From Cyanobacteriota bacterium (lineage in GTDB: Bacteria; Cyanobacteriota; Cyanobacteriia; Leptolyngbyales; Leptolyngbyaceae), in the NCBI GenBank assembly GCA_027482985.1, contig JAIXVO010000324.1, positions 1 to 11,659 of the forward strand: DNA of 11,659 nt, in the 5' to 3' direction. This document shows positions 6,709 to 11,659 of this stretch, in pieces. The notes beneath the pieces were generated by a model. The model made no database searches, was not told the DNA's origin, and was given only the letters and a program-made list of their open reading frames with translations. A program made the translations under genes and the position numbers. The first letter of the stretch is position 1, and each line of letters starts with the position of its first letter.

Positions 6709-7653
6709 TTATTTGGAAGCTTCTGGTTGCATGGGGGTGGGCTTTGCTTGCCAACCAGTGAGGCTTTTGAAGTAGAGGGTTCCGATCGCTCCCAAAAAGC
6801 CCACATAGGCGATCGCTTCGGCGGCAAAGACCTGATCCTCGTAGCCGAGGAGGGTATGCAGAATGATGCCAGGGAATTGACGTGCTGGGAGGAGGGTGTG
6901 GGTATCCCAGAGGAGCGGCCCCAGCAGGCAGGAGTCAGTGGGTTGGGTGGGTTGACCCAGGCAGAAATTGGCCGCAGGATTTAAGCTGGCTAACCGACTC
7001 AAGGCCAGATCAAAGTGTGCCAGGGTGGAGACGACCAGACCTGCCACAATTAGCAGCAGAAAGATGCCCATGCCCTGAAAGAACAGCTTCAGGTTAATTT
7101 TGACTCCCAGTTGAAATAGCAACACGCCGATCGCGACTGCGCCCAACAATCCGGCGATCGCCCCCACAATCGGCATCCCGCCTTGTTGATATTTAGCAGC
7201 AATAAATACGACTGTCTCGAAGCCTTCCCTCAGTACCGCAAAAAAGATCAGGGTGAAAATGCCCCATCCGGCTCCTGCCCCACTCGTCAGGCTGGCGCTT
7301 ACAGCTCCTTCGACCTGCGCCTTCAGCCAGCGGGATTGTTGGGTCATCCAGATTAGCATCCAACTCAGCATGGCGATCGCCACGATGCTAAATACCCCCT
7401 CCAACAACGGCTTCCACACGGGCGCATAGGCTGAATCGACGGTGCCTACCCATTGGAAAATGGCCGCAAACAGCAGTCCTACCAAAGCACTGGCGATTAA
7501 CCCACTCGCGACCCCTCGCCATACCCAGGGCGTGAGATTGGGTTGCTGTGCTTTCTTCAAATAAGCCAAGACAATGCCGACGACGAGTGCCGCCTCCACC
7601 CCTTCCCGTAGGGTGATCACGAACGTCGGGAGGGCGGGTGTGAAATCAATCAT
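6709..7653 (-). CDS. FTR1-family iron permease
   Basis: This 314-aa inner-membrane protein carries the two REGxE motifs that define the FTR1/EfeU iron permeases: R16-E-G-V-E20 in the first helix and R142-E-G-F-E146 in the fourth. They bind iron during transport. About seven membrane helices are visible as hydrophobic runs, at roughly 9-30, 47-67, 85-103, 131-152, 161-182, 192-212 and 276-295. The long loop before the last helix contains WDTHTLLPARQFPG (249-262), as I recall it from cyanobacterial members, and a C231-x10-C242 pair. In EfeUOB-type systems the permease works with a periplasmic EfeO and peroxidase EfeB; neither is in the window. The ATG at 7653 has a poor RBS. It diverges from an iron-uptake porin, with a Fur operator between them, so induction under iron limitation is likely. 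Ferric versus ferrous substrate cannot be read from sequence. Confidence 0.92.
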   Translation of the reverse strand: MIDFTPALPTFVITLREGVEAALVVGIVLAYLKKAQQPNLTPWVWRGVASGLIASALVGLLFAAIFQWVGTVDSAYAPVWKPLLEGVFSIVAIAMLSWMLIWMTQQSRWLKAQVEGAVSASLTSGAGAGWGIFTLIFFAVLREGFETVVFIAAKYQQGGMPIVGAIAGLLGAVAIGVLLFQLGVKINLKLFFQGMGIFLLLIVAGLVVSTLAHFDLALSRLASLNPAANFCLGQPTQPTDSCLLGPLLWDTHTLLPARQFPGIILHTLLGYEDQVFAAEAIAYVGFLGAIGTLYFKSLTGWQAKPTPMQPEASK

Positions 7654-7690
7654 AAGGGCTGACCCAAGCGATGTTTGCCCCTGGGGAGCA

Positions 7691-7722
7691 TTTACAAAAA
7701 GCGGTTCGCCTTCTATTGTAAA
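7691..7722. repeat. Inverted repeat TTTACAA...TTGTAAA upstream of the permease gene
   Basis: A perfect 7-bp inverted repeat (7691-7697 and 7716-7722) with an 18-base interior lies 37-69 bases before the permease ATG. The right arm overlaps a -10-like TACAAT on the minus strand (7715-7720), with TTGCTA 15 bases upstream (7736-7741). It could be a regulator site or leader hairpin. Function unknown. Confidence 0.35.
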
Positions 7723-7820
7723 CCGGGGGAAGTTTTAGCAAATGAGAAAGTGTGTCATTTATACCTACTTACCTCCGGTGATCGTCCGTCGTGTCGCCGT
7801 AAGATCGCTCGTCTTCGTCT

Positions 7821-7837
7821 AGAATGATTATCATTCT
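7821..7837. promoter_or_regulatory. Fur box (iron-responsive operator)
   Basis: AGAATGATTATCATTCT is a perfect 8-1-8 palindrome centred on 7829. It matches the core of the Fur consensus (GATAATGATAATCATTATC) in the ATGATNATCAT centre. It lies 32 bases before the porin ATG and 167 before the divergent permease ATG. A -10-like TAGAAT (7820-7825) for the porin overlaps it, so Fur-iron bound here would block that promoter when iron is plentiful. Control of the permease from the same site is inference. Confidence 0.8.
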
Positions 7838-7869
7838 CGACTCTGTTCCAATCATTTGGTGTGTGGATT

Positions 7870-9540
7870 ATGATTAAGCCCCAAAAATCCCGTTGTGCGC
7901 TTTGGCTAAGTCCAGTGATGATAGGCGCGATCGCGCTGTTCCCCGGTTCCACTCAGGCGGCTCCGCTCCTAGATGAGATCACTCCCGTCACCCAACTGGC
8001 CGCCAGTTCTACGGACGAAGTTGCCCTGGATCAAGTTACTTCTGTTTCCCAATTGACGGATGTCAAGCCGACCGATTGGGCGTTCCAGGCGTTGCAATCG
8101 CTGGTGGAACGGTATGGCTGTATTGTCGGCTATCCTGACAAGACCTACCGTGGCAATCGTGCCCTCAGTCGCTATGAATTTGCGGCAGGCTTAAATGCCT
8201 GTCTCGATAAGATTCAAGAACTGATTGCTGCTGCGACCGCTGATTTTGTCAAAAAAGAAGATCTGGAAGTTGTCAAGCGCTTACAAGAAGAATTTGCAGC
8301 GGAACTAGCGACGTTGCGAGGCCGCATCGAAGCGCTGGAAGTGCGAACTGCCACGCTGGAGAAGCAGCAATTTTCGACGACGACCAAGTTGAATGGGGAA
8401 GTGGTGTTGTCCCTCAGTAGTCTCTTCACGGGGGACAATGCGCGCGGTGCAGAAGCCAATCGGACGACGATTGTGGGCGATCGCGTCCGGCTCAACTTTG
8501 ACACCAGTTTCACTGGAGAAGACTTGTTACGCACCCGGTTACAGGCCAGCAATTTCCGCACCTTCTTCAGCAATCTCGCCACCTTTGAAGGGGATCAGCG
8601 GATTTCGACGCTGGATGGCAACAACGAGGTGATTGTTGAGGCGTTGTTGTACCAATTCCCGGTGGGCGAAAATCTGAAGATCATCATTGAAGCCAATGCC
8701 GGGGCGATCGATGATTTCACCGACACCATCAACCCGTTCCTGGACGGCGATGGTGGCAGCGGAGCCTTCACCAGCTTTGGCACCCGCAACGCGATTTACT
8801 ATTTGTTGCAAGGTACTGGCTTAGCACTCCGTTACAACTTAGGCGAAAAGTTTGAACTCAGTGCGGGCTATCTCACCAATGATGCCAATGATCCCAGTGC
8901 CGGTGCCGGGTTGTTCAACGGGTCATTTGGCGCGATCGCCCAACTCACCTTCAAACCCTCGGAAGCCTTTAAACTCGGCTTGACCTACGTTCACGCCTAC
9001 AACAACGACTTCACCACCAATGGAGCCACAGGCAGTAACCGCGCCAACCTGCGATCGGCCTTAGCGCTGAATCCCGATCTTCCCGATGCCCTCGCGCCCT
9101 TTGGTGGACTGGACATTCCCACCTCCAGCAATGCCTATGGCGTGCAGGCTTCATTCCAGTTAAGTCCCAAATTTGTGATTAACGGCTGGGGCGGCTATGT
9201 CAACACCCGCACGCTTTCGACGCGGGATGTCCTGCCACGGGGTGAACTGGACATCTGGACGTGGGCCGTCGGGCTGGCCTTCCCGGATTTGCTGAAGGAT
9301 GGCAGTTTGGGCGGGATCATTGTCGGGATGGAACCCAAAGTCACTGGGATTACCCGTGGCTTGCGCTCGGCGATTGGTAGCGATCGCAGTACCTCCATCC
9401 ATATCGAAGCCTTCTACCAATATCGGGTCAACGACAACATTACCGTTACTCCCGGCTTCATATGGCTGACGGCACCCGATATGAACGACAACAATAGTGA
9501 TGCCATTATCGGCACTGTCCGCACCACCTTCACGTTCTAG
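7870..9540 (+). CDS. Iron-uptake-type outer-membrane porin (SLH + OprB-like barrel)
   Basis: This 556-aa protein belongs to the cyanobacterial Slr1841/SomA-type porins that form beta-barrels in the outer membrane; some members are iron-uptake porins. In order: a signal peptide (LWLSPVMIGAIALF, cleavage likely after STQA at residue 30); an SLH domain (about 59-119, with DVKPTDWAFQALQSL and ALSRYEFAAGLNACLDKI) that anchors to the peptidoglycan layer; a coiled coil (about 126-168); then a long barrel-forming region with alternating strands, ending in TVRTTFTF with the C-terminal phenylalanine typical of outer-membrane proteins. I start at ATG 7870; a GTG at 7861 would add three residues. The Fur box lies 32 bases upstream and the divergent gene is an iron permease, which supports a role in iron entry. 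A terminator follows directly, so it is probably monocistronic. Confidence 0.92.
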   Translation: MIKPQKSRCALWLSPVMIGAIALFPGSTQAAPLLDEITPVTQLAASSTDEVALDQVTSVSQLTDVKPTDWAFQALQSLVERYGCIVGYPDKTYRGNRALSRYEFAAGLNACLDKIQELIAAATADFVKKEDLEVVKRLQEEFAAELATLRGRIEALEVRTATLEKQQFSTTTKLNGEVVLSLSSLFTGDNARGAEANRTTIVGDRVRLNFDTSFTGEDLLRTRLQASNFRTFFSNLATFEGDQRISTLDGNNEVIVEALLYQFPVGENLKIIIEANAGAIDDFTDTINPFLDGDGGSGAFTSFGTRNAIYYLLQGTGLALRYNLGEKFELSAGYLTNDANDPSAGAGLFNGSFGAIAQLTFKPSEAFKLGLTYVHAYNNDFTTNGATGSNRANLRSALALNPDLPDALAPFGGLDIPTSSNAYGVQASFQLSPKFVINGWGGYVNTRTLSTRDVLPRGELDIWTWAVGLAFPDLLKDGSLGGIIVGMEPKVTGITRGLRSAIGSDRSTSIHIEAFYQYRVNDNITVTPGFIWLTAPDMNDNNSDAIIGTVRTTFTF

Positions 9541-9559
9541 CCACTGCACCAAGCAGTTG

Positions 9560-9594
9560 ATCCCTGTGAGAGCGTTTGCCCACAGGGATTTTTT
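9560..9594 (+). terminator. Rho-independent terminator of the porin gene
   Basis: ATCCCTGTG (9560-9568) and CACAGGGAT (9581-9589) form a perfect 9-bp stem with a 12-base loop, followed by a run of six T (9589-9594). It begins 20 bases after the porin stop and separates the porin from the Pho-box region. Confidence 0.88.
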
Positions 9595-9616
9595 GTCTTT
9601 GGGGTAACCCACTTAG

Positions 9617-9703
9617 AGGTTAATAGCATTTAGTTAAGACTTGGTTAAGTTGCCGCTAAAACGCTTCTCATACCAAGGGCATAGAGGTTAACTTTAGGTT
9701 AAG
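9617..9703 (+). promoter_or_regulatory. Pho-box array (SphR/PhoB-type) before the 82-aa gene
   Basis: Five copies of an 8-base element related to AGGTTAAG (complement CTTAACCT) are present: AGGTTAAT 9617-9624, TAGTTAAG 9631-9638, TGGTTAAG 9642-9649, AGGTTAAC 9685-9692 and AGGTTAAG 9696-9703. Two pairs (9631/9642 and 9685/9696) have exactly 3-base spacers, an 11-base period, as in cyanobacterial Pho boxes bound by the phosphate-starvation regulator SphR. Three copies fit the reported PyTTAAPyPy(T/A) consensus fully; two miss it by one base. The terminator upstream means the target is the downstream 82-aa gene. Confidence 0.65.
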
Positions 9704-9706
9704 AGC

Positions 9707-9712
9707 TATACT
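9707..9712 (+). promoter_or_regulatory. Possible -10 element TATACT
   Basis: TATACT is one base off TATAAT and lies three bases after the last Pho half-site, with no good -35. Lack of a -35 suits an activator-dependent promoter. The gap is shorter than in the classic E. coli arrangement (about ten bases), so the true -10 may be elsewhere. It would give a leader of about 90 nt. Confidence 0.35.
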
Positions 9713-9794
9713 AGTTCATGTTATTTGCTGTTCACAGAAAACCAACAGGCTACTTGTATGTTGCCCTACAACTTCTGGTAAACCACTTTGTCAC

Positions 9795-9800
9795 AAGGAG
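9795..9800 (+). promoter_or_regulatory. Ribosome binding site AAGGAG
   Basis: A strong Shine-Dalgarno lies eight bases before the ATG at 9809. It decides this start over an in-frame TTG at 9788 that lies upstream of the RBS. Confidence 0.8.
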
Positions 9801-9808
9801 AGAGCGCG

Positions 9809-10057
9809 ATGGATGTCACGAATTTTCTGCTGCCTCGGTCACGCTATCGGGGGCAGGTCAAGCCAGAAAATCTGGTGTTTAATGCTAATTTGCAAGAGTT
9901 TTCGCAACGAGTTGGGCTAATTACTGGCCTGGAAACGAATGGCAAACTCTCTCCAGAGGAGTCTTACCAGCAGATTCGAGATTTGTGGGAACAACTCAGT
10001 CGCAGCTACGAACAACTGGCGATCGGCGATTCTTCGCTGTTCGATCGCCCCGATTGA
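9809..10057 (+). CDS. Small conserved cyanobacterial protein (82 aa, possibly DUF7219)
   Basis: I recognise the pattern of this protein but not its function. It contains FLLPRSRYRGQVKPENLVFN (residues 6-25) and NLQEFSQRVGLITGLE (27-42), then KLSPEESYQQIRDLWEQLSRS, all close to a short protein family that I recall from many cyanobacteria (possibly DUF7219; the domain number is from memory). It is soluble, with no signal peptide or membrane helix. The second half is predicted helical and amphipathic, possibly a helical hairpin. The start is firm because of the AAGGAG RBS. It is preceded by a Pho-box array and a terminator for the upstream gene, so it should be its own transcription unit, perhaps induced by phosphate starvation. 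No terminator with a T-run is seen after it. Confidence 0.85.
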   Translation: MDVTNFLLPRSRYRGQVKPENLVFNANLQEFSQRVGLITGLETNGKLSPEESYQQIRDLWEQLSRSYEQLAIGDSSLFDRPD

Positions 10058-10111
10058 AGCCCATTCACTGAAACGCCGCACTGTTCTTGGCAGGAAAAGT
10101 GATAGTTCTCC

Positions 10112-10188
10112 GTAGGGTGCTGCTAGCGTCAGCGTAACGCCCCAATAGCCTAACGCTATGCGTTATGGCGACGCTCAACACATCCTAC
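10112..10188. repeat. MITE-like imperfect palindrome
   Basis: Two equal 29-base arms (10112-10140 and 10160-10188) flank a 19-base interior; 20 positions pair and two more are G-T wobbles. The ends are GTAGG...CCTAC. Within it a tighter hairpin TAACGC-TAT-GCGTTA (10151-10165) overlaps the right arm, so two alternative folds exist. Such GTAGGGTG/AACGC palindromes are, from memory, common dispersed repeats in filamentous cyanobacteria. No transposase is present. Confidence 0.55.
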
Positions 10189-10225
10189 TGGTTTGACAAG
10201 GCTAAAGATGTGCATTAGCAGCCGT

Positions 10226-10277
10226 GTTTCGACTTCGCTCAACACTCGGTTATCTGTGGGTCGAGCGGAGCCGAAAC
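10226..10277. repeat. Palindromic repeat with GTTTCGACTTCGCTCAAC arms
   Basis: GTTTCGACTTCGCTCAAC (10226-10243) pairs with the reverse complement of 10260-10277 with three mismatches in 18, around a 16-base interior. I recall similar TTCGACT-CGCTCAAC inverted repeats as dispersed intergenic elements in cyanobacteria. It may act as a transcript-end structure for the 82-aa gene. Confidence 0.5.
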
Positions 10278-10362
10278 CCACTTTCTAAAGCATATTTTTA
10301 GACTGGTCTAACCACTACGCAGTCGATACAGATTATCGAGGTTAAATTGGGGGGGAAGTTTT

Positions 10363-10992
10363 CTAATGCTCGAAAATGCCCTGGTATTGCAACAAATCCA
10401 GACTGACGATCGCGGGCAAACAGTGAAAACAATCCTGCGCTAATTGCCAGCGGTCTTCCCGTTGCAGCATGGCAATCAACTGCTCGCGGGCGGTATGCAG
10501 ATAGCGCACATCGTTGGCGGCATACCGCAGTTGGGCTTCCGAAAGATTGGCCGCATTGCCCCAGTCTGAACTTTGGGCGCTTTTATCCAGCTCCACCCCG
10601 GTTAATTCTTGCACCAAATCTTTTAACCCATGTTTGGGCGAGTAGGTTCGCGCCAGTTTGCTGGCAATCTTGGTACAAAAAATCGGCTGCACGTAAATAT
10701 CTAGGTGATGCCGTAACGTCGCGACATCAAACCGCGCAAAGTGAAAGATTTTGGGGATCGTGGGTGCTTCCAGCAATTGCTTCAAATTGGGTGCATCCCC
10801 CTGCCCCCGCTCTACTCGAATCACCGTCACCTGGTTTTCGGGATTACTCAACTGCACCAAACACAAGCGATCGCGATGCGGTAACAAACCCATCGTTTCT
10901 GTATCCACCGCGATCGCCGATGCCTGCAAATAGTCAGCGAGTTGGTCAGCGGTGAGGTCGCGATCGCCAATTTGGAAATCCTGGAGTGCCAT
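10363..10992 (-). CDS. Ribonuclease D-type 3'-5' exonuclease (DEDDy family)
   Basis: This 209-aa protein is the single-domain, HRDC-lacking form of RNase D. It trims RNA (classically tRNA precursors) from the 3' end with two metal ions. The catalytic residues are visible: D30 and E32 in AVDTETMGL, D89 in FHFARFDVATL, and D161 with the helper tyrosine Y157 in RYAANDVRYL (Y-x3-D, the DEDDy signature). Compared with E. coli Rnd (about 375 aa) the HRDC domains are absent, which is usual for cyanobacterial and other short homologues, so substrate choice may differ; DNA cannot be ruled out. No clear RBS precedes the ATG at 10992. The gene lies 106 bp downstream of the sigma factor gene on the same strand, with a palindrome between that may separate them. 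Confidence 0.9.
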   Translation of the reverse strand: MALQDFQIGDRDLTADQLADYLQASAIAVDTETMGLLPHRDRLCLVQLSNPENQVTVIRVERGQGDAPNLKQLLEAPTIPKIFHFARFDVATLRHHLDIYVQPIFCTKIASKLARTYSPKHGLKDLVQELTGVELDKSAQSSDWGNAANLSEAQLRYAANDVRYLHTAREQLIAMLQREDRWQLAQDCFHCLPAIVSLDLLQYQGIFEH

Positions 10993-11008
10993 TCGGAGCC
11001 GGAGAATA

Positions 11009-11092
11009 AGGGGTCACAGGTAATAGGGTACAAGGTTTTAGGCTCTAGATTCTAGCCGCCACCTTGAATACCCTTTCTATCCCGCAACCCCT
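11009..11092. repeat. Nested palindrome between sigma factor and RNase D genes
   Basis: Three nested inverted repeats are seen. Outer AGGGGT/ACCCCT is at 11009-11014 and 11087-11092. Middle AGGGTACAAGGT (11025-11036) pairs with ACCTTG-AA-TACCCT (11061-11074), leaving a 2-base bulge. Inner GGC..TAG/CTAGCC is around 11041-11057. No T-run follows on the minus strand, so it is not a textbook terminator. It may be a repeat element or an mRNA-stabilising stem at the 3' end of the sigma factor transcript. Confidence 0.5.
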
Positions 11093-11098
11093 AAACAC

Positions 11099-11659
11099 CT
11101 AGCTCGCCAGATACTCGCGGACACGAGCTTTGCGACGACGCAAATGATCTAACGCCTGCCGCTCCAACTGTCGGACGCGCTCCCGGCTGATGTTCATCCG
11201 CTCACCGACTTTGGCGAGGGACAATTCATTGCCATCATCCAACCCGAAGCGGAGGGCAATCACTTCCCGTTGCTGGGGAGTGAGGTCAGCCAGCAGGGTT
11301 TCCAGGTCTTGCCGCAGCGATTCTTGCGCCATGAAGATTTCCGGCGAAGGGCCATCGTCTTCCAGCAAATCCTGCAACTCGGTATCCTGATTGTCGCCCA
11401 CCCGCAAATCGAGCGAGACGGGCTGCCGCGCCATCAACAAGAATTCCCGGATTTGGGCGGGTTCCAATTCCAGCGCTTCAGCGATTTCCGCAGCGGAAGC
11501 AGCTCGTCCCAATTGCTGAGACAATTCGCGCTGGACTTTCTTGATCTTGTTCAGCTTTTCGGTGATATGAATCGGCAGGCGGATCGTCCGGGCTTGCTGG
11601 GCGATCGCGCGAGTGATGGCTTGCCGAATCCACCAGTAGGCATAGGTCGAGAACTTGTA
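11099..11659 (-). CDS. Group 2 RpoD/SigA-family RNA polymerase sigma factor (N-terminal part outside window)
   Basis: The frame is open to the window end, so 186 C-terminal residues are seen. They direct RNA polymerase to promoters. Region 2.3-2.4 is visible at the start (YKFSTYAYWWIRQAITRAIA), recognising the -10 element. Region 3 follows with IRLPIHITEKLNKIKK, then region 4 with LTPQQREVIALRFGLDDG and the region 4.2 helix-turn-helix ELSLAKVGERMNISRERVRQLE (about residues 145-166) that reads the -35. The LDLRVGDNQDTELQDLLEDDG segment and the ending REYLAS fit cyanobacterial group 2 factors of the SigB/SigD kind rather than the housekeeping SigA, which I recall with KEEDSRLGDFIE. Such factors are non-essential and mostly serve stress, light or nutrient responses. 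Which member it is cannot be decided. A TTG at 11524 is only an internal leucine codon. Confidence 0.9.
   Translation of the reverse strand, partial: YKFSTYAYWWIRQAITRAIAQQARTIRLPIHITEKLNKIKKVQRELSQQLGRAASAAEIAEALELEPAQIREFLLMARQPVSLDLRVGDNQDTELQDLLEDDGPSPEIFMAQESLRQDLETLLADLTPQQREVIALRFGLDDGNELSLAKVGERMNISRERVRQLERQALDHLRRRKARVREYLAS

Larger units (their letters stand above)
10058..10362. other. 305-bp non-coding stretch with palindromic repeats
   Basis: I see no gene. It holds a 77-bp imperfect palindrome (10112-10188), a second unrelated palindrome (10226-10277) and a short inverted repeat TTAGAC-TG-GTCTAA (10298-10311). The two flanking genes converge here. No T-run terminator was found for either. 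Confidence 0.6.
83..11609. repeat. Dispersed HIP1 octamers (GCGATCGC)
   Basis: About 32 copies counted by eye, within genes and on both halves of the window, for example at 83-90, 368-375, 1336-1343, 2311-2318, 2468-2475, 2756-2763, 2882-2889 and 2939-2946. This is far above chance (one per 65 kb for random equal-base DNA) and is the basis for the cyanobacterial assignment. Confidence 0.85.

Noticed and set aside
6489..6984. Open frames across the 6418-6708 gap and into the permease
   Set aside because: They read through the C-rich repeat and antisense to the permease; no start with an RBS and no recognisable domain.
9160..9612. A 150-aa minus-strand frame across the porin 3' end
   Set aside because: It is antisense to the porin barrel and crosses its terminator; no domain seen.
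9617..9703. The TTAAG repeats as a CRISPR array, RpaB (HLR1) site or NtcA site
   Set aside because: Units are only eight bases, so not CRISPR. They lack the TTACA core of HLR1 and the GTA-N8-TAC pattern of NtcA. The 11-base period and CTTAACCT core fit a Pho box best.
9788..9808. TTG start for the 82-aa protein
   Set aside because: The strong AAGGAG lies downstream of the TTG and eight bases before the ATG at 9809.
10298..10311. TTAGAC-TG-GTCTAA as a terminator for the RNase D gene
   Set aside because: The two-base loop is too small and there is no T-run on the minus strand after it.
1..11659. tRNA, rRNA or riboswitch genes
   Set aside because: I looked in the non-coding gaps for cloverleaf and riboswitch patterns and saw none.

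Overview
The window looks like cyanobacterial chromosome. The palindromic octamer GCGATCGC (HIP1), a cyanobacterial signature, occurs about thirty times by eye. Several products are of cyanobacterial type: an SLH/OprB-type iron-uptake porin, a group 2 RpoD/SigA-family sigma factor, a two-gene RHH-like plus HNH module, and a small PRSRYRG/PENLVFNANLQEF protein. Nothing suggests a phage, plasmid or large island; the mobile-like content is limited to short palindromic intergenic repeats. No genus can be named from the sequence alone.

Layout. 1-918 (+) is the C-terminal part of a UvrD/Rep-type helicase, cut by the window edge. It converges with no intervening base on a two-gene minus-strand unit (3374 to 919): a SnoaL/NTF2-like protein, then a TPR protein fused to a GT61 (DUF563) glycosyltransferase. 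Next on the minus strand come a ribbon-helix-helix-like small protein and an HNH nuclease (4388 to 3555), and upstream of them aroA (5871 to 4516), an EPSP synthase of the shikimate pathway. Divergent from aroA is a 161-aa protein I do not recognise (5932-6417). A 291-bp C-rich, hairpin-bearing spacer follows.

The most coherent functional block is 6709-9540. An FTR1-family iron permease (minus) and an iron-uptake-type porin (plus) diverge from a 216-bp region holding a near-perfect Fur operator. This suggests coordinated outer-membrane entry and inner-membrane uptake of iron. A strong rho-independent terminator closes the porin unit.

After it lies an array of Pho-box half-sites (cyanobacterial SphR/PhoB type) and a -10-like element ahead of an 82-aa conserved cyanobacterial protein (9809-10057). 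This suggests phosphate-responsive expression of an uncharacterised gene. A 305-bp non-coding stretch with two separate palindromic repeats follows. The right end carries a ribonuclease D-type DEDDy exonuclease (10992 to 10363), another nested palindrome, and the C-terminal two-thirds of a group 2 sigma factor cut by the window edge.

The most promising leads are the Pho-box-controlled small protein, the Fur-controlled permease/porin pair, and the RHH-HNH module with its candidate operator. All functional assignments rest on motif reading, without database searches.
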